Positions 1-7,852 of a stretch of 11,157 nucleotides of DNA are shown one piece after another. Numbering within the stretch: the first letter of the stretch is position 1; each line of letters begins with the position of its first letter. Source of the stretch: JBAYJY01 sp041664945. GTDB taxonomy: Bacteria; UBP15; UBA6099. A program made the position numbers and the translations under genes. The notes under the pieces are model-generated. The model did no database searches and was not told where the DNA came from. It saw only the letters and a list, made by a program, of their open reading frames with translations. The stretch spans positions 1 through 11,157 of the forward strand of contig JBAYJY010000155.1 of the NCBI GenBank assembly GCA_041664945.1, written 5' to 3'.

Positions 1-1709
1 TAGTCGTGCGAGAAGCGTGGCTGTTTTTAGCGATAGCGTTCTGCTTCATAGTTTTGACGGCTCTGGCGTTCGCGCCGCTCGGCCAGAAACTGGGCTTCCT
101 AATTAAGAAACACGCGCCTTTAGCGGGGTGCTCAATATGCGTCGCAGGCGCCATGGCTGGCGCCGCTGCATTTTCTGCTATGGGGGCTTTGAGTCTGAGG
201 CCGGAATGGTGGTTTATCGCAGGCATGGCGCCGGCGCTGTATTTCTCAAGAAAACCGGCGGTCGCCTTGGCGGTGGCTCTGGCGCTGACAATAGGCATAC
301 CGGCGCTGTTTTTCATCAAGTCGGAAAAAGCGAATTGGTCGACCTATCAAAAGATTACTCTTACACAGATGAGGGATTACACGCTTGACGGATATGAGCG
401 ATTGGTTGGATATGAGTTGTACGCAAATAAGGATTTTCAGGAATTCGGGCTGGATCTGAGCGACAAGTCGATGGATCAGTTTCCGAAACTGAATATGTTT
501 CGCAAATTTTACGACGCTCCATACGCTGCGGCGCGACCGAAAGAGGTGTTGATTATCGGCGACGGGATGGGGAACGCGGCGGCGGCGGCGCTGCGCTTCG
601 GCGCGCAAAGAGTTGACGTTGTGGAAATCGATCCCGTGATCGCTGAATATGGACGGAGGCTGCACCCGGAAAAGCCTTTCGAAGACGTTCGGGTTCATAT
701 ATATAATGCAGACCCACGCTCGTTTTTTATGCGGGCGGTGATAAAGTACGATCTGATAGCTTTCTACATGCCTGACTCAAAAGCCGTGTCATCATCGAAA
801 TCGAGCCTGAGAAAGGAAAATTATGTATATACGCTGGAAATTTTTCAGGAGGCGGCCAGATTGCTTAATAAGGACGGCGCCGTGTCGGTGTCGTTTTTGT
901 TCGAACGGCCGTGGATGATGAGGCGCGCTTCGCTGACGCTCGAAAAAGTGTTCGGACATTCGCCTGAAAAACTCGGCGGAGGAATATTCATCGCCGGAAA
1001 TAACGGCTTCGGCGAGGAAGGCGGCGCAGGAGTCGAAAAACGCCGCGCAGGCGTCGCGCTGCCTGTCGATAACTGGCCGTATTTTTATGCGGAGAAGAAA
1101 GGAATTCCTGTCGCTTACCGGGCCGTTCTTCTTCTGGTATTAGCTCTTTTGCCTGCGCTGATACGTTTCTCGGCCCCCGGAGCCGCAAAGCGTTTGAATG
1201 GCCAGTTTCTATTCCTTGGCGCGGCGTTCATGCTGATAGCGGCCCGGAGTTTTTCACTTTCAGCGCTTCTGCTCGGCGCGGCATGGAGCGCAAACTTGTT
1301 ATCTATCACTTCAGCATTACTGATGATTCTTCTGGCGATCCTGACGGCGCATTTTGTGGAAAATATTCCAAAGTCCGCTGCATACGCAGCGCTTATCGGT
1401 TGCTTACTGGCATTCTATTTTATTCCTGCGGAAATATATTTCGGAATGAATTTCGCGGCGCGAACAGCGCTTTTGCCTCTGATATTCGGCGCCCCTATGT
1501 TTTTCGCGGGAATTGTCTTTGCTATATTATTCCGCGACTCCTCCGACCTGAAATCGACGCTTGGTTCGATCATAACCGGAGCGGCGCTTGGCTGTTTGCT
1601 CGAATACAGCGCTTTGTTTTTCGGTCTTCGCTCGCTGTGCCTTACAGCGCTGATTCTATTGCTTATATCCGCAATACCCATTTTTAATAAGCATGAAGCC
1701 GCTCCATGA
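1..1709 (+). CDS. Spermidine-synthase-like membrane protein, 5' end outside the window
   Basis: The frame is open to the left edge. A GTG at 6 could start it, but the first visible residues resemble the middle of longer membrane-fused spermidine-synthase-like proteins, so the N-terminal membrane helices are probably missing. Residue numbers count from that GTG. Hydrophobic segments lie at about 4-24, 41-62, 68-80 and 85-104. A Rossmann SAM-binding fold follows, with IIGDGMGN (183-190), acidic VEIDP (206-210), NADPRSFF (234-241), and the family-type stretches ENYVYTLE (271-278) and DNWPYFY (355-361). About six more membrane helices fill 370-560. The classical aminopropyltransferase catalytic Asp motif (DSTDP-like) is replaced by YMPDS at 254-258, so polyamine synthesis is unproven; related proteins are usually annotated only as spermidine-synthase-like. 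It would act at the inner membrane. The gene is convergent with the glycosyltransferase, with 27 nt between them. I am confident of the family, not of the function. Confidence 0.8.
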   Translation, partial: VVREAWLFLAIAFCFIVLTALAFAPLGQKLGFLIKKHAPLAGCSICVAGAMAGAAAFSAMGALSLRPEWWFIAGMAPALYFSRKPAVALAVALALTIGIPALFFIKSEKANWSTYQKITLTQMRDYTLDGYERLVGYELYANKDFQEFGLDLSDKSMDQFPKLNMFRKFYDAPYAAARPKEVLIIGDGMGNAAAAALRFGAQRVDVVEIDPVIAEYGRRLHPEKPFEDVRVHIYNADPRSFFMRAVIKYDLIAFYMPDSKAVSSSKSSLRKENYVYTLEIFQEAARLLNKDGAVSVSFLFERPWMMRRASLTLEKVFGHSPEKLGGGIFIAGNNGFGEEGGAGVEKRRAGVALPVDNWPYFYAEKKGIPVAYRAVLLLVLALLPALIRFSAPGAAKRLNGQFLFLGAAFMLIAARSFSLSALLLGAAWSANLLSITSALLMILLAILTAHFVENIPKSAAYAALIGCLLAFYFIPAEIYFGMNFAARTALLPLIFGAPMFFAGIVFAILFRDSSDLKSTLGSIITGAALGCLLEYSALFFGLRSLCLTALILLLISAIPIFNKHEAAP

Positions 1710-1736
1710 CGAAATTTCATATTGCATTAAAAATAT

Positions 1737-3287
1737 TTAACGTTTGAAAATTCGCTTGTTCTTCGGTATTGGGACCGCAGTTACATGGTCGCTTGTATAG
1801 AACACCTTGAAAGGCAACCCGCTTTTGTTCAATTCAGCGGCGAACATGTATCGGTAGCGGCTTGATTTGTGAAAGACATAGGAGGGTTCAGCGCCTTCGG
1901 GGCACCCTATGTTTTCATACCGCAGATAAGGTCGTTCCCGTTCCTGCGCATTAATGTCGATTGCGTTTATTTTCTCGTCAGTTAAAAACAGAAGACGCCA
2001 TTTAATGAAGTATGTTGTTTTAACGCATTTGACGTTATTGCTTTCAAGGAAATGCGCGACTTTAACAAGAGATTCGGGGTTTGTTTTTGCATTGCCCTCA
2101 ACGATTGAGTAGTTGGAAAAGAGCGTTGCTGCGCCACCGAAAAGGCCAAAAGCGAGCAGGGCGAGCATGAGCGCGGCGAGAAGATTGGCAGAGTGTCGCC
2201 TGGCTCCATACAGGAAAGCGGCGGCGAGAGCCGGCGCAGTGGAAAGGAATGGCTCAAGCGGAAGCAGATATCGGGGCGAGCGGCCGTTATAACCTGAAAA
2301 AAGGTACGCGAGCAAAGTCAGCAGCGCGACAAGCGCCGGAGCGGCGGGTGTTTTTCGCCAGTTGCCGGCGAGAACAATTACCGCTATCAGCAGAGCGGCG
2401 CCGGAACACCAGGCGTACCATGGAATAGGATAAACAAAATTATGGATACAGTCCGGCGTCAGGAACGCGGGAATCTGTTTCGAAAAAAGAGAGATGACCC
2501 TCTCGGCAACGCCATCGGCCGAAGGCCCGCCGGGCCCTCCGCCGGCCAGATGCCTAAGGTGAGCGTAGTCGCCGGAAATGTTAGCCGCGATAAGCGGCGA
2601 AGCGCCGGCGGCGAAACCGGCGATGAAGACAGGCAAACGGACCGGATGCAGCAGTCCGCGGCGAAGGCCGAACACGAGAGCCGTCGCCGCATAGATTGCC
2701 GCGAAATCGTAGCTCCACATCGCAAGTCCCAGCATGGCGCCCATCAGCGCCGCGATTATTGTCATTCGGCGCCGCGCCGTCTCACGGTAGGCGACCTCAA
2801 GCATTTGCAGCAGGCATAGGGCCGCAACTCCGAGAAAAATAGTTTCGATGTAACCGTCCGACTTAAGCGATGATCTCAAATATTGTGTTGAAAAGCTAAG
2901 GAGGACGGCCGCGGCAAGCGCTGTTCGGCCGCCGAAGAGCCGTCTGATATAAATATAAACCAGTAAAATTGTAGCCGTTGAAAATAAAATCGGAATTAGA
3001 TGCACGGCCCACGCGGAAGCGCCGAACAACTTGAAAAACGGAGCAGCCAATAAAGCTTCGATCACGTGGCCGCCGCCATAATCCTGTCCGTAAAAGAAAA
3101 AAGGAACGCTCTCGCCGGCCGCTATGTGTTTCGCCATCAGGCCGACGACGGACTCGTCGGCGTCAAGCCGGCGGGCGATTGTAAGCGCCGCCGCCGCTCT
3201 CGGAACCGCGGCGATTGCGAGAAGCAGCAGCCATGTCAGCGCCGCCGCCGCTCGTTTTCTGAGCTTCACAGGATCCAACATTGCCAT
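1737..3287 (-). CDS. GT39/PMT-like membrane glycosyltransferase
   Basis: The product is a 516-residue integral membrane protein. After a first helix at about 15-35 comes an acidic loop with D42, D44 and E45 (LDADESVVG), then FFYGQDYGGG at 64-73. This pairing of an early acidic motif with a YGQ-YGG segment is typical of polyprenyl-phosphate-sugar-dependent glycosyltransferases related to the PMT/ArnT (GT39) group. About ten further hydrophobic helices run to residue 395, and a soluble C-terminal domain of about 110 residues follows, as expected for the family. Such enzymes move a sugar from a lipid carrier to an acceptor on the outer face of the inner membrane; neither sugar nor acceptor can be read from the sequence. 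Two ATG codons (3287 and 3281) could start it, and neither has a good Shine-Dalgarno. It stands alone on its strand and ends tail to tail with the spermidine-synthase-like gene. Confidence 0.8.
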   Translation of the reverse strand: MAMLDPVKLRKRAAAALTWLLLLAIAAVPRAAAALTIARRLDADESVVGLMAKHIAAGESVPFFFYGQDYGGGHVIEALLAAPFFKLFGASAWAVHLIPILFSTATILLVYIYIRRLFGGRTALAAAVLLSFSTQYLRSSLKSDGYIETIFLGVAALCLLQMLEVAYRETARRRMTIIAALMGAMLGLAMWSYDFAAIYAATALVFGLRRGLLHPVRLPVFIAGFAAGASPLIAANISGDYAHLRHLAGGGPGGPSADGVAERVISLFSKQIPAFLTPDCIHNFVYPIPWYAWCSGAALLIAVIVLAGNWRKTPAAPALVALLTLLAYLFSGYNGRSPRYLLPLEPFLSTAPALAAAFLYGARRHSANLLAALMLALLAFGLFGGAATLFSNYSIVEGNAKTNPESLVKVAHFLESNNVKCVKTTYFIKWRLLFLTDEKINAIDINAQERERPYLRYENIGCPEGAEPSYVFHKSSRYRYMFAAELNKSGLPFKVFYTSDHVTAVPIPKNKRIFKR

Positions 3288-3349
3288 ACGTCATAATAAC
3301 CCGTCCGCTATTTTGAGTAAAGCATAATTAGTTCCCTTTATTTGAAATA

Positions 3350-3364
3350 GGAGCATTTTGCTCC
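3350..3364. repeat. 6-bp hairpin in the 3288-3502 intergenic region
   Basis: GGAGCA (3350-3355) and TGCTCC (3359-3364) form a perfect stem with a 3-nt loop. ATAG/CTAT outside it can extend the pairing with a small bulge. A run of seven T lies at 3376-3382, but 11 nt beyond the stem, so it is not a standard intrinsic terminator for the + strand. The hairpin sits between the divergent glycosyltransferase and response-regulator genes and could be an operator or a leader structure of either. The rest of this 215-nt gap shows no convincing promoter. Confidence 0.35.
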
Positions 3365-3492
3365 GGCTATCCTTGTTTTTTTCAATGTTTCCAGTCTTTG
3401 AAAACTTTAAGGAGAGTAACGGGAACAAAAATTGGATAGCAGGGTTTTATATGTGAATATTTGTTTGCAGGAAGATAATGCCCGAAACAAAT

Positions 3493-3496
3493 GGAG
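3493..3496 (+). promoter_or_regulatory. Ribosome binding site that fixes the regulator start at 3503
   Basis: GGAG lies 6 nt before the ATG at 3503. The earlier in-frame ATG at 3491 immediately precedes and overlaps this motif and has no Shine-Dalgarno of its own, so 3503 is the better start. Confidence 0.6.
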
Positions 3497-3502
3497 AAAA
3501 TA

Positions 3503-3958
3503 ATGAACGAGGAAGAAACAGCGCTGCCGGAACAACAAAAGATCATTCTTGTAATTGAAGATGATCGTGATATGAACGAATTGATGTGCGCAATACTTGA
3601 AAGATCGGGTTATGAAGCGCTTTCGGCATTTGACTGGAAAGCGGCGTTTGAATTGCTTAAAACAACGCGCCCGGATCTGATTTTGCTGGATTTTATGTTG
3701 CCCGATGCAAACGGCAGCGAGATCTGCAGAAGCATAGGCAAGGATGAAAAGCTCAAGGAGATACCTGTAATAATGATCTCATCATTACGGGATCTGCCCA
3801 TTAAGATGTCTTCTTTACTGGCGGGGGCGATTCGTTTCATTAATAAACCATTTTCTTATGAAGAGATAATTAGCGAAGTTGAACACGCGCTTAAGAAAAA
3901 GAAGAAGCCGACGTCGTTTTGGGATGAAGTTTCAAAATTCACGCAGGAAAATTTATAA
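3503..3958 (+). CDS. Stand-alone receiver-domain response regulator
   Basis: The product has 151 residues from the chosen ATG. It is one CheY-like receiver domain with a short charged tail and no output domain. The acidic pocket is E19-D20-D21, the phosphoacceptor is D63 (ILLDFMLPD), the switch residue is S93 (VIMISS), and the conserved lysine is K115 (NKPF). All key residues are present, so it should be phosphorylatable. The usual GADDYI stretch before the lysine reads GAIRFI. The tail after residue 130 begins with a run of lysines and carries no recognised DNA-binding or enzymatic motif, so it probably acts by protein contact or as a phosphorelay intermediate. It is transcribed alone and convergent with the NtrC-type gene (39 nt between stops). 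A partnership with the kinase in this window is possible but rests only on proximity. Confidence 0.87.
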   Translation: MNEEETALPEQQKIILVIEDDRDMNELMCAILERSGYEALSAFDWKAAFELLKTTRPDLILLDFMLPDANGSEICRSIGKDEKLKEIPVIMISSLRDLPIKMSSLLAGAIRFINKPFSYEEIISEVEHALKKKKKPTSFWDEVSKFTQENL

Positions 3959-3977
3959 TCCGGCCGCTAATCAAAAT

Positions 3978-3998
3978 GTTACGGATGGAAATCCCAAC
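3978..3998 (-). terminator. Possible weak terminator of the signalling operon
   Basis: Read on the - strand, GTT-g-GGAT pairs with ATCC-gt-AAC around a 4-nt loop, and a short T-rich tail (ATTTTGATT) follows. The hairpin begins on the last base of the stop codon of the NtrC-type gene. The stem is short, AT-containing and interrupted, so this is a weak candidate. No better terminator is visible between the convergent genes. Confidence 0.25.
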
Positions 3999-5335
3999 TA
4001 AATATTATTATCCGATAAAAACCGATATAGAGTAGCTCGGCCGACGCGGAGCAGGCGGGCGGCTTTTGCTTTGTTGCCGCCGGTTTCCTTGAGCGCATTT
4101 TCGACCGAAACAAGATCGAGAACCGGCTTGCGGCCATGTTTGGTTTCCGGCTCGATTTCGCAATCGTTCTCGATTTCCGGCGGCAGGTGTTCAGGCAGAA
4201 TTGTATTCCCCTTGCATTTCAGGAGCGCGAATTCTATTGCGTTTTGAAGCTGCCTGATATTGCCGGGCCAGTCGAAATCGAGAAGAAGGTCCATGCATTC
4301 CTGCGAAAAAGAGACGTCTCCGCGGATGGAGAATTCTGTCATTCTTTTAATAAAATGTTTTGCGAGCAAAGGGATGTCGTTTCGTCTTTCGCGCAGCGGG
4401 GGAAGGGTGATCGGCGCGACGCACAGGCGGTAATAGAGATCCTCGCGGAATTTGCCCTGCGCCATGAGGCTTTTCAAGTCTTTGTTGGTTGCGCTGATGA
4501 CGCGCACATCTACTTTTGTAGTGTCTTCCCCGCCGACCCGGTTGAATGAGCCTTCCTGAAGCGCGCGAAGCAGTTTGACCTGTGTCGCGGGCGAAAGCTC
4601 GCCGGCTTCGTCGAGCAGAATTGTGCCGCCGTCCGCCAGCTCGAACCTTCCTTTCTTATCTCTTACCGCGCCGGTGAACGCTCCGCGCACGTGACCGAAC
4701 AATTCGCTCTCTATAATGCCTTCAGGCAGCGCGCCGCAGTTGACCGGGACGAACATATTTTCCGAGCGGGAGCTTTTTTTGTGTATCGCAGCGGCGACAA
4801 GTTCCTTGCCCGTTCCCGTTTCCCCCGTGATCAATACGGGCGCGTCGCTTTCGGCCAGCATGTCTATCAGTTCATATACCTGCTGCATGGCGTCGCTGCC
4901 GCCTATGATATCGCCGTATCGGCTTCTGGGTTCGCGCATGGTTTCGTATTCTGAAAGCTTCTGCGCCATCTGCGAAATTTTAACCGCGTTTTTAACAAGT
5001 ATTTCGAGACGGGTAGGGTCCGCAGGTTTCGCGAGAAAATCGAAAGCTCCGAATTTCATGGCCTCCACCGCGGTTTCTATCGAACCGTAGGATGTAATCA
5101 TGATTATCGGCAACTCGGGAAACTCGGGATGCAGTTCCTTCAAAATATCCAGTCCGGCGCTGTCGGGCAGAATCATATCCAGCAGAACAACGGCCGGTTT
5201 TTCTTTGCGAATTCGCTCTACTGTGACATCGGCGCCTTTTTCTATTTCCACGACGAGGTAGTTCCAGCGCTCAAGATAAGCGCGAAACAGTTCGAGCATC
5301 GCTTTGTCGTCATCTATCAGGAAAATCTTGTCCAT
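3998..5335 (-). CDS. NtrC-family sigma-54-dependent response regulator
   Basis: This is a full-length 445-residue transcription activator in the usual three parts. The receiver domain (about 1-120) has acidic pocket D8-D10, phosphoacceptor D53 (VLLDMILPD), T81 and K103 (AKPAD). The AAA+ domain (about 142-375) has Walker A GETGTGKE at 171-178, the sigma-54 contact loop GAFTGA at 218-223, Walker B ILLDEAGE at 239-246, and FREDLYYRL with its arginines at about 296-304. A Fis-type helix-turn-helix occupies about 410-440. The intact GAFTGA loop means it should remodel sigma-54 RNA polymerase in the cytoplasm once phosphorylated. It is the last gene of the three-gene cluster, 23 nt after the single-domain receiver, and its likely phosphodonor is the kinase two genes upstream. 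Its targets cannot be read from the sequence, and no -24/-12 promoter was recognised in the window's intergenic regions. Confidence 0.95.
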   Translation of the reverse strand: MDKIFLIDDDKAMLELFRAYLERWNYLVVEIEKGADVTVERIRKEKPAVVLLDMILPDSAGLDILKELHPEFPELPIIMITSYGSIETAVEAMKFGAFDFLAKPADPTRLEILVKNAVKISQMAQKLSEYETMREPRSRYGDIIGGSDAMQQVYELIDMLAESDAPVLITGETGTGKELVAAAIHKKSSRSENMFVPVNCGALPEGIIESELFGHVRGAFTGAVRDKKGRFELADGGTILLDEAGELSPATQVKLLRALQEGSFNRVGGEDTTKVDVRVISATNKDLKSLMAQGKFREDLYYRLCVAPITLPPLRERRNDIPLLAKHFIKRMTEFSIRGDVSFSQECMDLLLDFDWPGNIRQLQNAIEFALLKCKGNTILPEHLPPEIENDCEIEPETKHGRKPVLDLVSVENALKETGGNKAKAARLLRVGRATLYRFLSDNNI

Positions 5336-5358
5336 AGCCGCTTCGCTTTACTAAATAA

Positions 5359-5793
5359 TTAAATACTATTTTTCCCGGTTGTATTCCGGCAATCAGCCGC
5401 CGCATCATTTTTACAATTCTCATATTTTATCAAACAATTCTCAATCGCGCTAATGAACTCGTCATAAATGAGCGGTTTTGTGATGTAAGCCTCGCAGCCG
5501 GCTGCAAGCGCGGCGCGTTTGTCGCGCTCGAACGCGGAGGCGGAGATGGCTATCGAGGGAATGCCGGCGGTCTCCGGCGTCGCTTTCAGTATTTTGACCG
5601 CTTCAAGGCCGTCCATTCCGGGCAGCCGTATGTCCATTAAAATCAGGTCCGGCTTTAATTCGACGGCAAGTTTTACGCCGGTTTCAGCGTCCGCCGCCTC
5701 AATAGCGCTGTGTCCGAGGCGCCGAATGATATCTCTGACGAGTATCAGGTTTATTTCGTTGTCTTCGACAATAAGAATGGTTTTATCGCTCAT
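5359..5793 (-). CDS. CheY/DivK-like single-domain response regulator
   Basis: The product has 144 residues: a receiver domain plus a short Asn-rich tail (from about 124) without known motifs. The acidic pair is E10-D11, the phosphoacceptor D54 (LILMDIRLPGMDG), the switch residue S84 (IAISAS) and the lysine K106 (ITKP). The EDNEINL start and the MDIRLPGMDG motif resemble DivK-type receivers and the C-terminal receiver modules of hybrid kinases. The gene begins 6 nt after the kinase stop and has no strong Shine-Dalgarno of its own, so translation is probably coupled to the kinase. In many related systems this module is fused to the kinase, so it may act as the intermediate receiver of a phosphorelay. 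That would normally need a histidine phosphotransfer protein, which is not seen here. Confidence 0.9.
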   Translation of the reverse strand: MSDKTILIVEDNEINLILVRDIIRRLGHSAIEAADAETGVKLAVELKPDLILMDIRLPGMDGLEAVKILKATPETAGIPSIAISASAFERDKRAALAAGCEAYITKPLIYDEFISAIENCLIKYENCKNDAAADCRNTTGKNSI

Positions 5794-5799
5794 GAGTTA

Positions 5800-7752
5800 T
5801 CACGTCAGCCTTGGCAGGTTATTCGGATTTTCTGTTTGAACTGTTTCCGGCAAGTCGATTGGCATAGTGAAATGAAAACTGCTCCCTTTGTTTTCTTCGC
5901 TCTCTGCCCAGACATCGCCGCCGTGCAGTTCGACCAGCCGCCGCACCATTGAAAGCCCCAAACCAGTGCCCTCGATTCTCTGGACTTCCTTTTTTTCATC
6001 GCGAACAAAGGGAAGGAATATTTTATCGAGATTGTCTTTGGTTATGCCGATCCCGGTGTCCCATACGGTGATTTGCGCGAAACTGCCGGAGACGCGCGCC
6101 GTGATTCCGACCCGGCCGCCGTCAGGCGTGAATTTCAGCGCGTTGGACAGCAGGTTGAACATAATCTGTTTCAACTTTCGCAGATCGGCGGTAATCGTTT
6201 CAGGAGCGTCTTTGACGTCGATATCGAGTTGTATGTTGTGCGTCATCGCTTTTTCGCGGAGAAGAGTCGCGCTGTATTTGAGAACGCCTCGCAGATCGAC
6301 CTTTTCGGGATACAGATTCATTTTTCCGGCTTCGATCTTTGAGAGGTCGAGAATGTCGTTGATGAGAGATAGCAGATGGTGGCCGCTTGTATAGATTTTG
6401 CTTATATAATCGATGTGCTTCGGGTCAAGTTCGTCTGCATAGCCTTTCATAAGGAATTCGGAGAATCCGATTATGGCGTTAAGAGGCGTGCGCAGCTCGT
6501 GGCTCATGTTAGCGAGGAAATCGCTTTTTGTCCGGCTTGCGGTTTCAGCGGCTTCCTTCGCGTCGGTCAGAGCGCGTGTCATGTGCTTGATGTCTGTGAT
6601 ATCCTCGATGATGCAGGTTATTCTGTCGTCCTCGGGATTTATGCCGTTGATGTATGAGCAGTAGATGCTGATGTCTATATCCATGCCGTCTTTTCGAATA
6701 ATTTTAAAATTGCGGTCCGCCGCATCGCCGATTATCAGCACATCTTTCAAAAAAGCGCGCACCGCGCCCGGCTGTTCGTGGCGGATCAGTTTTTCGATGT
6801 GAAGTCCGGCCATATCCTCCGGCGCGAATCCCGTCATCTGCCTGAGCCTGCCGTTGCAGTCGATTATGGTTCCCCGCCAATCCATCAATATTATCACGTT
6901 CGCCGCGCTCTCAAATATCGAGCGGTATTTCAATTCGCTTTGCTTATACTGCTCCTGACTCTTAATCAGGTTTCTGAAAAGCAAATTATACGGGTTTGCC
7001 AGCCCCGTCACCACAATCGCCTGATAGATAAGATAAAATGACACTATTTGAACTAAGTGGCCGAACAAGTTTATGCTGTCATATACTTGCGCGTAGAAAG
7101 TAAATGCGACTTCAGTGATAATCGTGAGCGCTATGGAAGCCGTGATAAGCTTGTATACGCCGTCTTCGAATTCGGCGCGTTTCGCGCGAAGCGAAAAAAT
7201 CGCCGCAACTAAAAGGGCGCATATAGCGTATTCGCTGTATATTTTGAATTCGGTTAGGCCGGTTCCTTCGACAAAGCAAACAGGAAAATTTCTCCAGTAA
7301 AATATCGACAAAAGAAGCAGGGGGAAAACCGTTCCATAGGCGATCATCAGGTATCTGCTTCTGAATTTCCTGTTGATAAAAAACGGCGCGGCCAGCAGGG
7401 AGACCGCCTGTATGCTTCGCGCGACGATCCAAAGCTGCGTCGCCAGATCGGTGTTGTAATTCACAAACACGCCCATCCCTTTGTAGGTGAGCAGATGAAG
7501 GACGCCGGCGATGCCGACGAAAAGGTAGGCGACTCCTATGAAAACGACGTAATTGTTGTCCTGAACGCTGCGCGAATTCCAGCCGATTACAAACACGCTG
7601 AACGCGACGATGGCGGCGAATAGTTCGACGGCGGAGTGAAACAGCAGATAGCTATGCTGGGCGGTCAGAAAAAGGCAGGAAAGCGCGAGCGCCATGCCGA
7701 GAATCTGGGCGCTTGCGCTTGAACTGAACATGCTTCTTTCTTTTTTTTTCAT
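5800..7752 (-). CDS. Membrane sensor histidine kinase (MASE3-like, PAS, HisKA, HATPase)
   Basis: The product has 650 residues. The first 250 or so form seven or eight hydrophobic helices resembling the MASE3 membrane sensor (LHLLTYKGMGVF at about 85-96). A coiled linker leads to a PAS domain (about 272-390) ending in IEDITDIKH. The HisKA domain contains FLANMSHELRTPLN with phosphoaccepting H418. The ATPase domain shows the N box (N533, N537), G1 DTGIGI at 565-570 and G2 GTGLGL at 595-600. It should autophosphorylate at the inner membrane in response to an unknown signal and pass phosphate to the receiver 6 nt downstream and/or to the NtrC-type regulator. The start is uncertain: ATG 7752 is followed by nine A, and a second in-frame ATG (residue 8, 7731) follows a GAAAGAAG stretch; neither has a strong Shine-Dalgarno. 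The gene is divergent from the pyruvate oxidoreductase operon. Confidence 0.93.
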   Translation of the reverse strand: MKKKERSMFSSSASAQILGMALALSCLFLTAQHSYLLFHSAVELFAAIVAFSVFVIGWNSRSVQDNNYVVFIGVAYLFVGIAGVLHLLTYKGMGVFVNYNTDLATQLWIVARSIQAVSLLAAPFFINRKFRSRYLMIAYGTVFPLLLLSIFYWRNFPVCFVEGTGLTEFKIYSEYAICALLVAAIFSLRAKRAEFEDGVYKLITASIALTIITEVAFTFYAQVYDSINLFGHLVQIVSFYLIYQAIVVTGLANPYNLLFRNLIKSQEQYKQSELKYRSIFESAANVIILMDWRGTIIDCNGRLRQMTGFAPEDMAGLHIEKLIRHEQPGAVRAFLKDVLIIGDAADRNFKIIRKDGMDIDISIYCSYINGINPEDDRITCIIEDITDIKHMTRALTDAKEAAETASRTKSDFLANMSHELRTPLNAIIGFSEFLMKGYADELDPKHIDYISKIYTSGHHLLSLINDILDLSKIEAGKMNLYPEKVDLRGVLKYSATLLREKAMTHNIQLDIDVKDAPETITADLRKLKQIMFNLLSNALKFTPDGGRVGITARVSGSFAQITVWDTGIGITKDNLDKIFLPFVRDEKKEVQRIEGTGLGLSMVRRLVELHGGDVWAESEENKGSSFHFTMPIDLPETVQTENPNNLPRLT

Positions 7753-7815
7753 CTATCACTCAGCTTCTAAACTTTAGACGACTATTATTCCGCGACTTTC
7801 GAAATAATAAAATAT

Positions 7816-7845
7816 TTATCACTAATTAGCATAAGGTGATATAAT
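7816..7845 (+). promoter_or_regulatory. Predicted sigma-70-type promoter of the por operon
   Basis: A perfect TATAAT -10 box lies at 7840-7845 and is preceded by TG at 7837-7838, making an extended -10 (TGnTATAAT). The -35 candidate TTATCA (7816-7821) matches four of six consensus bases at 18-bp spacing. Transcription would start near 7852 and give a leader of about 130 nt before the first gene at 7981. No other + strand promoter of similar quality was seen in this gap. Confidence 0.6.
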
Positions 7846-7852
7846 ACCTTAT
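7831..7852. promoter_or_regulatory. Perfect inverted repeat overlapping the por -10 box (putative operator)
   Basis: ATAAGGT (7831-7837) and ACCTTAT (7846-7852) are exact inverted copies around the 8-nt spacer GATATAAT, which contains most of the -10 box. A dimeric regulator bound here would block RNA polymerase, so repression is the simplest reading. The sequence does not match operators I know well (FNR, Rex or NtcA type), so no regulator is named. Confidence 0.5.

Noticed and set aside
246..698. A 150-codon - strand frame opposite the spermidine-synthase-like gene
   Set aside because: It is antisense to the conserved SAM-binding region and has no recognisable family features.
1710..1736. 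A bidirectional terminator between the convergent first two genes
   Set aside because: The 27-nt gap is AT-rich, with only the short GAAATTTC palindrome and no stem followed by a T run.
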